Positions 56,001 through 64,000 of a DNA stretch of 64,000 bases are shown here, piece by piece; the stretch's first letter is position 1, and the number at the start of each line of letters is the position of its first letter. The notes below the pieces were generated by a model that was given only the letters and a program-made list of their open reading frames with translations, had not been told where the DNA came from and ran no database searches. The DNA is from Bolinopsis microptera (taxonomy: Eukaryota; Ctenophora; Tentaculata; Lobata; Bolinopsidae). The translations under genes were made by a program, and so were the position numbers. The stretch lies in assembly GCF_026151205.1 (NCBI RefSeq), contig NC_087084.1:9420894-9484893 (forward strand), given 5' to 3'.

Positions 56001-56511
56001 CTAAAACAAACTGAAATAAATAAATTATAAATGAATCACAGGTGAAGTCTAAAAATTTAAATCTTTTTTATTCTTTAAAAAAATAAGAAATGAAGAATGG
56101 ATGTATCTAACTATGATTCCAAATCAAACTCAACTAGTAGGATATTCAAATGTAGGCAGAAGTGGTTGCTTCAAAAAACTAACGAACCTCAACTGGAGTT
56201 AAAACGCCAGTTTCTTTGAATTTTGAATCCTGAAAGAAGTTTATGGTGAGCAGCAATATTCTTACTTTCAATATTCAAAAATGGTTAGAGATCAAACATT
56301 GCATACGATATTCAAAACAATACAACATTGCACACGATGAAATCATAAACTTGTAAATTCTGCTAAATATATATTATATCATAAATAACGTATGCAAGTA
56401 AAGGAAAGTTTCAAGTCAACAGCGATTAGAAATACTTACTTTTAGTATAGGCATGTGAGGTGAAGCAACCTCTATAAACTTCTGGAATACTTTACCAGAC
56501 ATTCCAGCCAT
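44013..56511 (-). CDS. ATG3: Autophagy-related protein 3 (E2-like ATG8 conjugase)
   Basis: Twelve phase-consistent exons encode 309 residues (human 314): 56440..56511, 56188..56229, 55961..56010, 53819..53889, 51617..51724, 51066..51115, 50667..50739, 46701..46843, 44810..44878, 44540..44631, 44294..44357, 44013..44108. ATG3 accepts ATG8/LC3 from ATG7 and transfers it to phosphatidylethanolamine on the growing phagophore. Visible: N-terminal amphipathic helix, [42 protein letters not shown], an acidic flexible loop (exons 6-8), [20 protein letters not shown], then the catalytic HPC motif followed by KHAEVIKRI, and the C-terminal [20 protein letters not shown]. The active-site Cys is split from its following Lys by the intron between 44357 and 44540. 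Introns host several nested genes and transposons. The exon-4 donor is the template of a 39-bp minisatellite. Confidence 0.95.
44911..45786. mobile_element. 876-bp TIR element carrying a HIRAN-type ORF
   Basis: Ends CCTTAGTACAGAATATTT and (inverted) CCTTAGTACACAATATTT match over about 27 bp with a few differences. TA flanks both sides (44909-44910, 45787-45788). Inside the right end, read inward, a 16-bp motif TCGTATAAAATTTATG is tandemly repeated. It sits in an ATG3 intron, 31 bp from the splice acceptor of the exon that ends at 44878. Its only gene is the ORF 45081..45599; no transposase is encoded. Confidence 0.85.
45081..45599 (+). CDS. HIRAN-like domain protein encoded by a TIR element
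   Basis: 172 residues, intronless and intact. The core has GFHFYQKHW near residue 13, [11 protein letters not shown] at 36-46 and VGHVP at 59-63, the arrangement seen in HIRAN domains (N-x-YD-x-NAV-x-V, then an IGxIP-like turn); the fold continues to about residue 107. A helical segment and an acidic tail (residues 149-161) follow. HIRAN domains in HLTF-type helicases bind 3' single-stranded DNA ends; others occur alone in bacteria and phages. The ORF fills the element with about 170 bp of leader and about 190 bp of trailer, so it is probably element cargo rather than host gene. It may assist DNA processing during transposition, or be a captured gene. Assignment is by motif only. Confidence 0.7.
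   Translation: MSFEFSFEMGIRGFHFYQKHWTPSETDKIYFVQETNNQYDPCAVAVMGKFKTNLGPVCVGHVPIEISRFVFYSLARGCSFSVAIKDTKAYRSPLTQGGLEVRCLVTASWTNEEYLSFLKSSIEKRYSALGNEKDDSSDILRSINIPEKESDSESDDEAEDDINMVDLSVSSN
45967..46580. mobile_element. hAT-type MITE, 614 bp
   Basis: Ends CAGGCACGTAGCCAGG and (inverted) CAGGGACGTAGCCAGG; a perfect 8-bp target duplication AAGTGATT flanks it (45959-45966, 46581-46588). The body is rich in gggggctgcgccccc palindromic blocks and gctcgcttcgctcgc. Non-coding. It lies in the ATG3 intron between the exons at 44810-44878 and 46701-46843. Confidence 0.93.
47370..49161 (+). CDS. Secreted sushi/CCP-domain protein, nested in an ATG3 intron
   Basis: Exons 47370..47430, 47642..48010, 48166..48348 and 49109..49161 join in phase 1 throughout (symmetric exons, typical of extracellular modules), giving 221 residues. 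Exon 1 is a signal peptide: Lys-Lys then a hydrophobic core [14 protein letters not shown], cleavage near SAQG. Exon 2 is Cys- and Arg-rich with [12 protein letters not shown] and two potential N-glycosylation sites (NST, NNT); an internal donor at 47866 is in the same phase and could shorten it. Exon 3 is a CCP-like module: [36 protein letters not shown] and PPQC, with the Cys spacing of sushi domains. The last exon adds 17 residues and is the least certain. The gene is transcribed opposite to ATG3. Confidence 0.65.
48524..48537. repeat. Poly-C run of 14
   Basis: A homopolymer of about 14 C within the last intron of the sushi gene; its exact length is likely uncertain in any assembly. Confidence 0.8.
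49223..49230 (+). promoter_or_regulatory. TATA box of the small secreted-protein gene
   Basis: TATAAATA at 49223-49230, 94 bp before the start codon at 49317 and only about 60 bp after the last stop of the sushi-domain gene. Spacing fits a short 5' UTR. Confidence 0.55.
49317..49856 (+). CDS. Small secreted alpha-helical protein, intronless, family unknown
   Basis: 179 residues in one exon. The first 22 residues form a signal peptide ([12 protein letters not shown] core, cleavage near SVA). The mature chain is predicted helical by eye, with five Cys (43, 79, 104, 136, 147), one N-glycosylation site (NMS at 51-53) and a possible Lys-Arg site at 32-33. It has no transmembrane segment or low-complexity repeat. 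I recognise no family. Size, helicity and few disulfides are compatible with a secreted helical signalling factor, but nothing specific supports that. It lies inside the 3.8-kb ATG3 intron together with the sushi-domain gene, on the opposite strand to ATG3, with its own TATA box. Confidence 0.65.
   Translation: MASSLLSAALSAILILQCYSVADLFQQITLLKRDDASKDGSSCPPTSRPLNMSLSDAWKTTRQVERLVTETFNVKKEFCLEMDPQMTNKQRGVQVMSTMTTILCYAGAGSFAKENVALMNDVTMSISEVVTHSEVCLQEDDLKRVSCADVDTSDHDVLYRTVLKQRFLLEGLFIGTWHD
52413..52810. repeat. 39-bp minisatellite, first half (about 10 units)
   Basis: Near-perfect 39-bp units, each containing gctcaccgtctagctgagg. Read on the minus strand, every unit contains acggtgagctctag, identical around the junction to the ATG3 exon-4 donor (aacG then gtgagc). 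The second half is at 53394-53830; together about 21 units. The halves are separated by an inserted MITE. Confidence 0.95.
52811..53393. mobile_element. 583-bp MITE inside the 39-bp minisatellite
   Basis: Ends CCTTACAAGAC and inverse (about 11 bp, then similar), with TA on both sides taken from the repeat unit (ccgtcTA before, TAgctgagg after), so the pre-insertion array is exactly reconstructable. Near both ends, in the same orientation, lies atttcgccatattttcggac, related to the block in the element at 24124-25353. On the minus strand a 16-bp motif GACCGAAATTTTGGCG is tandemly repeated. Confidence 0.92.
53394..53830. repeat. 39-bp minisatellite, second half, abutting the ATG3 exon-4 donor
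   Basis: About 11 units. The unit nearest the exon merges with the true donor at 53813-53819, so the array begins exactly at the exon-intron junction. On the plus strand the units are open and would encode a 13-residue repeat ([13 protein letters not shown]), which I regard as spurious. On the minus strand, use of any inner donor would add a unit that brings an in-frame TAG. Confidence 0.93.
54409..54455. promoter_or_regulatory. Second cluster of CRE-like tgacgtca sites in ATG3 intron 3
   Basis: The phrase (c)tatgacgt(a/c)ac is repeated about every 12 bp: tgacgtaac at 54421, a perfect TGACGTCA at 54432-54439, then tgacatcacc. Function inferred from motif only. Intron 3 (53890-55960) otherwise shows nothing recognisable. 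Confidence 0.35.
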
Positions 56512-57073
56512 TTTTGAAAACTTTAATCCTAATGATAATAACAATGTTACAGTGAACTCTTGAATCAATTTATTTGGATTAACCACTTATTCGATTAATG
56601 GCAGGAATATTTAATTTTAATCCATAATTTTTAAAATTTGACTGCAATACGATACAGAAGTAGGGAACTAAAATGAGCTCAGTCAATGTCTTCCATCAAA
56701 GATTACAGATGGCCAAACTTACTTTAAATAGTTTCATTATGAAAATTCGGTTATGCTAGTTGTGCATTTATGTAATGTCTCCTTGGTTGACTCAGCTGAA
56801 TGAAAGGAAAACCCTGATGGAGGGTCAATCCCAGCTTTTCTCATGGCCAAGTGACACCAAGCTCAGTAAGCAAATCGATTCATGACAATACTGGAAACTT
56901 CTAGGGTTTACAAGTTATCATTTAATGTATCATTTAATTAGAGAAGCATGAAGACCTTATAGTCTTCCATAAGGACTGCAATAACCTTTGGGTTGCAGGT
57001 TGCATGTCGAGGTGGAAAAGGTGCAGGAGACCACCTACTCCACGATGGCATCTGGTACAATACAATACAGCAG

Positions 57074-57093
57074 CAGTGGCTGACCCCGCTGTG

Positions 57094-57131
<38 letters not shown>

Positions 57132-57906
57132 TCTTAGGGGGGCGCCAAAAAACTTAACTAAAGTACTAGCAAAACTGTGCGTTTCGCTCTAGATACACAC
57201 TTTTTAGAGATTTTACAGGTGTATCCTTAATCCTGGACCAGGCAAAAGTCCCGCTCACATTGGGACGTCCGCTCGGTTTCTCGATGTAATCCGACTTATA
57301 TGGTCCTAAATAACACTAATTACTCGGGTACACTTTTTCACCAGTGGGGCATTTCTCGGAATCACGCCCTTTTTGACCGCACCCATATTGCGACCCCAAC
57401 TATAAATTATCTCGGCTTCTGATTGTGATACAGACCTCAGGCATGACCCAAAATGTGCCTAAGATGCATGTTTATATTAGTGCTATGAAGATACTTAAGG
57501 CCTAAGAGACTTAGTTTTTGAGAAATCGCCAAAAATCGTTGTTGCTTGCGAGACTGCTAATATAGTAAAATCGGATTTTTGGCGATTTTTCAAAAACTAA
57601 GTCTCTTAGGCCTTAAGTATCTTCATAGCACTAATATAAACATGCATCTTAGGCACGTTTTGGTTCATGCCTGAGGTCTGTATCACAATCAGGAGCCGAG
57701 ATAATTTATAGTTGGGGTGCCCCACTGGTGAAAAAGTGTACCCGAGTAATTAGTGTTATTTAGGACCATATAAGTCGGATTACATCGAGAAACCGAGCGG
57801 ACGTCCCAATGTGAGCGGGACTTTTGCCTGGTCCAGGATTAACTCTAAAATCACCTAATTTGTTCAATTTTAGGGAGGGGCACCAACAGGCAACGTTATG
57901 CCACTG
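57074..57906. mobile_element. hAT-like MITE related to the element at 11359-15263
   Basis: Left end CAGTGGCTGACCCCGC and right end (inverted) CAGTGGCATAACGTTGCC resemble the two ends of the 3.9-kb hAT element, including gaccccgct.tgcgggg and ggggggcgccaaaa blocks. No matching 8-bp flanks were found, so the insertion is old or rearranged. It contains a 32-base poly-G run (57095-57126) and a nested fold-back element. Sequence 56512-57073, upstream of ATG3, shows no gene. Confidence 0.65.
57231..57838. mobile_element. Long fold-back element with about 270-310-bp arms and TTAA flanks
   Basis: Starting at tcctggaccaggcaaaag and ending in its inverse, the two halves are almost perfect reverse complements for nearly the whole length, with a loop of about 33 bp near 57539-57571 and one 40-50-bp segment present only in the left arm. 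TTAA occurs at both outer edges (57227-57230, 57839-57842), consistent with a TTAA target duplication. Non-coding. It would form a very stable hairpin as RNA. Confidence 0.9.
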
Positions 57907-58459
57907 TATGTATGAAATAGTTCTATAACTGGCTTGATTCAGCACTAAGTTGACGTAAGTCGACCAATATTATTATAACCATTGATACAAAGGCCATAAT
58001 CTTTTGCCAGCTCTCTAATATCCACCTTGAAGATGCATTTTATATCCTTGAACTACACAATATAAACTAAAGCATGTTTAGTGCAGACTTTTTGTCACAA
58101 CAAGACTGCAACCTATAGTAACAACTATAAACAGAACCCCTAATGTCTGCTAACAATTTTCTTCTAGTCCTAATAGGAGCCCTGTCTCTAAAAACTTAAT
58201 TGAACTAGCGTTTCGGTGTGTGCAAAAGCTTTCAGGCACACGCATTCCTTGCCCCGTTAGTTACCTATCCTTCCAAAACCAAACTAGCAGTCAAGGACAA
58301 AAAGTCATACACTAAATTTAATTTTAGCACATTTCTGTAAAATGTGCTGAAATTAAATTTATTGTTTCATTGAAATTTCTTGTTTCATTGAATATTGAAC
58401 AGATAATCGTTTAAGATCATTTTTCGAAGCACCTCGAATACTCACGCTATTGTGCTTTT

Positions 58460-58838
58460 TATGGAGAAAAAAAACTGGAGAGCGTCCAGAGGCGGTTTAC
58501 CCATCTGATTGATGAGGTGGGTACTCTTCCTTACAGCCATAGACTGGAAATCCTTAATTTGACAACGCTGGCAGAGCGGCGAATACGTGGGGACCTTATT
58601 GAAGCTTTTAAGGTTATTAATGGTTTGAATGATTATGGCTCAGACTTGTTCAGACCAAGCAGATCAGGTCTTAATCTGGTTTCATCCAATAGATGTAGTA
58701 AGAGTGTGACAAAGGTCAAGAATCTTCAGTGTTCTTTTCTTCCAGAGCGGGTTGTTCCTTATTGGAACAAACTCCCTTCAGAGGTGAAGAACTGCTTGAC
58801 AGTTTTTAGTTTTAAAATTGGATTGGAAAGTTTTAAAA
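58460..58838 (+). pseudogene. C-terminal fragment of a second LINE reverse transcriptase
   Basis: The frame reads [51 protein letters not shown] and [19 protein letters not shown], the conserved C-terminal region after the RT domain in L2/CR1/RTE-like LINEs. It differs from the LINE at 15.7-22.2 kb. It is joined in frame to a fragment of that other LINE at about 58839. Sequence from 57907 to 58459 has no recognised gene. Confidence 0.8.
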
Positions 58839-59518
58839 CTGTTCTTGAGATAGGTGTGCCACAAGGTTCAATCCTTGGCCCCCTGCTATTCATATTGTAC
58901 ACCAAAGATCTTGAGAACATTGCAAGTATGCATGGGTGCTGTATTCATTTGTATGCTGATGACACCCAGCTGTATTTCACTCTTGATTCTGATGACCCAT
59001 CACAGCTAGAGCACAATATGGAACACTGTATGTCTGATATCAAGAAATGGATGACAAACAATTTCCTTCATCTGAATTCTTCTAAAACTGAAGTCATCGT
59101 TATATCCTCTAAATTTGACTCAAAAAATATTCCAGCCTCTCTACAGATTGTTAAGGATCAAGAGCCACATGTTGTTAGTGGAACTGTGAAGAGTCTTGGG
59201 CTGTATTTGGACAGTTATCTTTCAATGAGTGATCAGATTACGTTAGTGGTTCAAGCATGTAATATTCAGATCAGAAATTTGTGGTTTATTGCATCAAAAC
59301 TGTCTTTTAACCTTAAGATTCAGCTTGTTCATGCTCTAGTACTCTCTAGAATTGATTATTGCAATAGCGTATATTTTGGACTGAGCTCTTATGATTTAAG
59401 TCGTTTACAGAAGGTGCAAAATTCTGCTGTAAGATTTATTTTCGGGAGAGGAAGAAAGGCACACACTACTCCACTACTTAAGAAAGTTCGTTTTCTACCA
59501 GTTAGATTTAGAATAGGG
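58839..59518 (+). pseudogene. Truncated second copy of the CR1-like LINE ORF2
   Basis: From [14 protein letters not shown] the frame matches residues 644-870 of the ORF2 at 15882-20696 with only about four amino-acid differences, including the catalytic YADD. It is 5'-truncated, fused to another LINE fragment, and cut on the right by the pogo element at about 59519. High identity implies recent mobility of the family. Confidence 0.92.
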
Positions 59519-62500
59519 TAGGACGGGGTAAAACGGACCACGGGGTAAAACGGACCAGGCCTGGGGTAAAACGGACCTTAGCTGGGGTAAAACGGACCAT
59601 TTCAATTTGACCTATTTAAAAGACACTGTGTCTACTGTAGTGGTTGCCAGTGTATTTTACTTGTGTATTAGAACTAATGAAATGTATATACAGTCCTATT
59701 GTTGTGAAAAAGAGAGTTTATTGAATTGGGGTAAAACGGACCAAGTTAGTTTCATCAGCAAAAACTGCTTTGTCCAGCCTTATTTTGTTTCCTAGTTTGA
59801 AACTGTGTAATGGGCAAAGCACTGCAAATATTCTTGTACTGCATTTCATCACTAGGATGTTGAATTTTTGTTCCTAGTACAGTTTTTGTTGTGTTCAGTT
59901 TTTGTTGTTTACAGTTTTTGTTGTGTTCAATGGTTGTGTTGTCTTAAATGTGTCTTGAGCCGAAATGATTCATGGATTCTACATCATTGATTTGAAAGTA
60001 ATTGTCGCAATCTAGTCTACTTTAACTTGACAAAGTATAGATAACATGAACAACCACAATTTCATTAGGTTACTGGTTAGGTATGCCACGAACATATGTT
60101 CGTAAGAAGCCAGCTATTGACAAAGACAAGATGGTGGAAGCCTGTGATCAAGTGTTAAAAGGTAAAATGACGATATGTGCTGCTGCTAAACACTTTGAAG
60201 TCTCTAAAACAACCTTGCAAAGATGCCTTAAAGAACCAGGTAAGTTAGTTCAAGGTCGAAACACAGATCTAACTACAGCTGAGGAGGAGTATATTGTATT
60301 AGCAATCCAATATTGCAGCGATCTTGGCTGGCCTCTGGGAATGGATCAAGTACTGGACCTTGTTGCTGAATATGTTAAATCGACAAACAAAGAGACTAGA
60401 TTCAAGAAAGGCAGGCCTGGGTATGAGTGGTTCACGGCATTCAAAAAACGTCATCAATCTGCTTTATCTATCAGGAAGCCAGAAACAGTAACAGCAGCAC
60501 GAGCAAAGGGGCTTAGTCAGAATATTTTGGAAAAATTTTTCAGTATGTTCAAAAATGTGGTGACTACCAATGCAAATGGTCTTTTGAACAGTCCAACACG
60601 CATCTTTAACTTGGATGAGACTGGTCTCTCCACGGACCCTAAGTTGCATAAACTGTTTTTCCGAAAGGGTGTAAGGGACGCCCAAGCAATACTTCCAAGT
60701 GAGGGGAAGGCTATGTACACTGTAATGTTTTGTGTAAGCGCTGCTGGGGAGTATTTACCGCCTTATGTGGTATATAAAGCTAAGAACCTCCATACCACCT
60801 GGATTACAGGAGGACCCCCCGGGACAGTGTATAATTGCACTAAAAGTGGCTGGATGGAAAGTATTGTCTTTGAATCATGGTTCATTGACCATTTCACACC
60901 GTTTGTGGAGGCAAGAACAAAACCTGTGTTGGTTGTGTTTGATGGTCACAATAGCCATTTGACGTACAACACTGTTAAGACAGCCAGGGATAACAGTATT
61001 ATGATTGTATGTCTACCACCGCACACCAGTGGGGCACTTCAGCCCCTAGATGTTTCTGTCTTCAAGAGTGCTAAAGCAGAATGGAGAAAAATTCTAACTA
61101 AATTCTTCTTCGAGTCACGACACGAAAAGGTAAAGAAGGAACACTTCCCCATATTGCTCAATGAGTTGTTTAAGCACATGGTAGCACACCCAGGAAATGC
61201 TGTTAATGGTTTTTCAAAGAGCGGATTATGTCCACTAGACATGAGTCGAGTTCCCCAATCAAAGATAACTCTGAGTGAGACCATGGAACCTCCAGAGCCA
61301 GAGCAGACTGAGATTGTATCGTCATCAGTACCTGATCAGAACCCTGGCCCCTCCTCAGCAACAGCCCAGGTTACACCGTCCTCTTCAACCCTGGACCAGA
61401 GCCCCTCTAGCTCTACCCATACTCTAAAAACCCCACTTACTCCTCGAAGTGCTCTACGAAATGCAATTGTGACGACATTAAAACCAAATCCCAGTAAGAG
61501 CACAATAAAGGCTTTAGAGCAAGGAAGAAAGGGACGTAAAAGGGTCCAAAAGAAAATAGGAGAATGTCTGACAGAGGAGGAATCATTGAAACGACTGAAA
61601 CTTGAAGAGGAGGAAAGGGCTAAGAAATCTGCTGCAAAGAAGATCAAAAACGATACCAGAACACTTGTAGAACCAACACCAAGAATTAAGAAAGGCAAAA
61701 AGCCCAAGGCTGCTCTAAAGAAGAAGATATTACTTGAACTTAGTAGTGACTCTGCAGAAGATAACTGCCCCGTCGTAGATTCTGATGACCTTAGCACTGG
61801 TGATTGTGAGGATGAAGATGTGGTAGTGCCAATTGAAGTGGGGTCTTATTACCTTGTCAAAATTGATTTTGTTCGATCAAAACCACTTTATGCTTTAGCC
61901 AAGCTGACAGAGATAATAAATGAAGCTTTTGTTAAGATGCAATTCTACAAAACAGTCCCTCTTCAAAAGAGATTGAAGTATGTTCCGTGGTCAGAGCCTG
62001 AATCAACTGATGCTGAGCTACTGTCAAAGAAAATACCACGTCCCTCCGAGCTGATCAGAGGAGGAATGCTGTTATACAACGAGGGCATCATTCCTAGCTG
62101 GAATATTAAATAATTACATGTACGCTCGGATTTCAACCGCTACAGATTACCTATTGACTGAGATATTTTTAATGTAACTTTGACTATGATATTTTGTAAG
62201 ACAGAATTTTATATCTTTTTGAATTTTTTAGCAATTGTACTCAATATATAAAATTGCATCAAAAGTTAAATTTTTTTTAAATAAAGCACTGTAATGTTTG
62301 TATAAATTTATAAAAGAATTTAACCAACATTTCTGCACTAAATTTAAGGTAATACCTACCGTAACAGTTATCTTAATTTCTATTATTTTATGGGGTTTAT
62401 GTGAATGTTCATTTTCAATAATCTTTATTGACTTTATAATGATTTAATCAGAGGTAAATTGAGTATGAATTTATTGTATAAGTCTTTCAATTTTTAATTT

Positions 62501-62760
62501 ACCAGTTCAATCATCTCTTAGAAAGTGCTTTTATTGATTTATACAAGCTATCTTGACCAAACAGATCCACCCTTATCAAAATGGGGTAAAACGGACCATT
62601 TTTACAATTACTAAAGAATTGCTTTATTTAGGCAATAACTATGAAAAAAAGGTCATAGAATGTGAGAACTAGGCATATATTTGCAATTATGGCTCGTAAA
62701 AGCAATCTACAAGACAAAAAAATTGTGAATTTTTTTTGGGGTAAAACGGACCAAGGGCGT
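59519..62760. mobile_element. Pogo-type DNA transposon, right end not located
   Basis: Left end starts inside the LINE fragment just after gaata, with GGACGGGGTAAAACGGACC; the 15-bp motif ggggtaaaacggacc occurs four times within 80 bp, again at 59729, and on the other side at 62583 and 62740, all in the same orientation. The LINE sequence does not resume within the window, so the true right end may lie beyond 64000 or be lost. The element encodes the transposase at 60083..62113. Confidence 0.7.
60083..62113 (+). CDS. Pogo/Jerky-like transposase (HTH-psq, CENPB-type DBD, DDE)
   Basis: 676 residues in one intact frame. Residues 1-52: basic MPRTYVRKKP and a pipsqueak-type HTH (CAAAKHFEVSKTTLQRCL). 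Residues 65-140: CENP-B-type HTH (GRPGYEWFTAFKKRH). DDE core with FNLDETG (D178), VVFDGHNSH (D287) and LQPLDVSVF (D323), so 35 residues separate the second and third Asp. Then a Ser/Pro-rich linker, two Lys-rich nuclear-localisation-like stretches (near 490-560) and a C-terminal module with YVPWSEPES often seen in animal pogo elements. It would cut and paste its own element, probably at TA sites. All catalytic residues are present, so it may be active. AATAAA at 62280-62285 is a plausible poly(A) signal. Confidence 0.93.
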   Translation: MPRTYVRKKPAIDKDKMVEACDQVLKGKMTICAAAKHFEVSKTTLQRCLKEPGKLVQGRNTDLTTAEEEYIVLAIQYCSDLGWPLGMDQVLDLVAEYVKSTNKETRFKKGRPGYEWFTAFKKRHQSALSIRKPETVTAARAKGLSQNILEKFFSMFKNVVTTNANGLLNSPTRIFNLDETGLSTDPKLHKLFFRKGVRDAQAILPSEGKAMYTVMFCVSAAGEYLPPYVVYKAKNLHTTWITGGPPGTVYNCTKSGWMESIVFESWFIDHFTPFVEARTKPVLVVFDGHNSHLTYNTVKTARDNSIMIVCLPPHTSGALQPLDVSVFKSAKAEWRKILTKFFFESRHEKVKKEHFPILLNELFKHMVAHPGNAVNGFSKSGLCPLDMSRVPQSKITLSETMEPPEPEQTEIVSSSVPDQNPGPSSATAQVTPSSSTLDQSPSSSTHTLKTPLTPRSALRNAIVTTLKPNPSKSTIKALEQGRKGRKRVQKKIGECLTEEESLKRLKLEEEERAKKSAAKKIKNDTRTLVEPTPRIKKGKKPKAALKKKILLELSSDSAEDNCPVVDSDDLSTGDCEDEDVVVPIEVGSYYLVKIDFVRSKPLYALAKLTEIINEAFVKMQFYKTVPLQKRLKYVPWSEPESTDAELLSKKIPRPSELIRGGMLLYNEGIIPSWNIK

Positions 62761-64000
62761 GGTTTTCTTGGTTAGAAAAGTTGAAGAACAGAAATTTGTA
62801 TTGAATATTGTTTAGGACTTAGCCCCAATAGTAAGGGGAAAAGTGGTCGATTTAAGGGTTCCGTTGGATTTGAATGTTCACAAGGATTTCTCAACGGAAT
62901 ATGGTAGTTAAGACCCCTACGAACATAATTAGACTTGTTGCCAATTTTGTATCTCAACAGAAACACCACTTTTACCACTTTTTACCACCTTTGTACCACC
63001 TGTCTGGTTTGCCAAATATCTTTAGTTGTGAACGTCGTAAAAGGCTGCAAATTAACCTAGAATGTTTATCTTATCAAGGAGTAAAACTTTTGTGTGAAAA
63101 ATTTTTACATTGGACAATCAGCTAATTGGATAATTACCAATTAGTTAATCACCAAAAAAAGTGAAAATTTTTTATTGGCTCAAAATGATTGAAATCGTTT
63201 GAAACACGGAGAAATGTAGTTTTTAGAAAAACTTCAAAAATTTTTCACTTAAAAATTTTTTTCGAGACTTGGAAAAAAGTTTGAAAATTTGAAAATATTT
63301 TTTTCCGCCAAAAGTGATCGAATTGCATGAAACGTGGATAAAAATGCTTTGCAGAAAAACTTCGAAGATTTTTAGATTGGGGAATACTAAAATCATCAAT
63401 ATTTGAAGTTGGAGTTCAGTAAATCTCGACATATTTTAGTAATTAGGAATAGCTTAGCGGAAAGGGCTGAACCTGAAAAAGGTTAACCACACAATATTAG
63501 AGTTTCATAACTAATTACAATACAGCTTTATCAAATTCCACATAAAGAAACAGCACAAAAGGACCATTTAAGATCGAACCGATTTTACCTGCTGTACTAT
63601 CATTTTATTGATTTCAATGATCAAAACCTCTGTACCGTCAATCTTGCCAATCTATACCGGGTATCTGAATGTACCGGACCTCTTATTTACCTCTATAATT
63701 AGACCCAGTTGTGCAAGAAATGCGATTTCTCACAGGGGTTTCTTTTAACTGTGCACTTTTTGTCACTCTCGCAACTCGCAAGAGGCCCGGTATTATAGGG
63801 GGTATAGGAAGCGAGTGTAAATATACCTTCCATCATCCACTGTGGCTTTTTTGTATTGTGAATGCGCATGCCGCTTCGTTTGCTATGCCAGATACCTCGA
63901 ATAACCCCCATATGTCATTGCCAGGGTCGGGATAGAGCTGGAGATAGCATTGAAAAGTTGCTAGAAATAGCTAGATTTAGAGTAAACTGGTGGTAGCTGG
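62761..64000. other. AT-rich sequence without recognised features
   Basis: Both strands were read; only short, low-quality open frames are present, and no inverse of the pogo left terminus was found. Contains several runs such as aaaaatttttcacttaaaaa. No gene, RNA or TIR is supported. Confidence 0.6.

Noticed and set aside
57095-57126. 32-base poly-G run as a biological signal
   Set aside because: It lies where the related hAT element has only a short G run followed by ggcgcc; expansion or assembly error of a homopolymer is more likely.

Overview
The window is metazoan nuclear DNA: AT-rich, with intron-containing genes that obey GT-AG splicing, CR1-like non-LTR retrotransposons, many TIR transposons, micro/minisatellites, and genes nested in introns. 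The gene content (SUCLG2, ARF, SSR3, ATG3) is pan-eukaryotic. The CR1-like LINE, hAT and pogo elements and the HIRAN-type ORF suggest an invertebrate, perhaps a cnidarian, but the clade is a guess.

Layout. 1-1.7 kb: SUCLG2 (minus, two coding exons). 2.4-8.4 kb: an ADP-ribosylation factor gene (minus) with three alternative first coding exons feeding one set of three shared exons. 9.5-10.1 kb: SSR3/TRAP-gamma (minus, uninterrupted). 11.36-15.26 kb: a decayed hAT transposon with 8-bp TSD. 15.7-22.2 kb: a CR1-like LINE (minus) with ORF1 and ORF2, the latter split near its C-terminus by a 1.9-kb TIR element. 22.2-26.4 kb: repeat debris, including a 1.2-kb element with TA target duplication. 26.5-42.5 kb: a 13-exon plus-strand gene with repeated PWGKPGGGAP-like motifs (CSPP1-like). 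Its tenth intron is almost entirely a 5.0-kb unit bounded by about 325-bp near-identical inverted repeats, inside which lie minus-strand exons of an ankyrin-repeat gene and further coding exons.

44.0-56.5 kb: ATG3 (minus, 12 exons, 309 aa). Its introns hold a TIR element encoding a HIRAN-like protein, a hAT MITE, two small secreted-protein genes on the other strand (one with a sushi domain), and a 39-bp minisatellite whose every unit carries a copy of the adjacent ATG3 5' splice site, itself split by a MITE. 57.0-64 kb: hAT-like MITE with a nested long fold-back element, a chimeric LINE fragment, and an intact pogo-type transposase ORF with repeated subterminal motifs.

The housekeeping genes are unrelated in pathway (TCA cycle, vesicle traffic, ER translocation, autophagy). 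The common theme is repeated invasion of their introns by DNA transposons that either carry ORFs or alter the splicing landscape. Exon boundaries were assigned by reading splice signals, phase continuity and family resemblance; no search was run.
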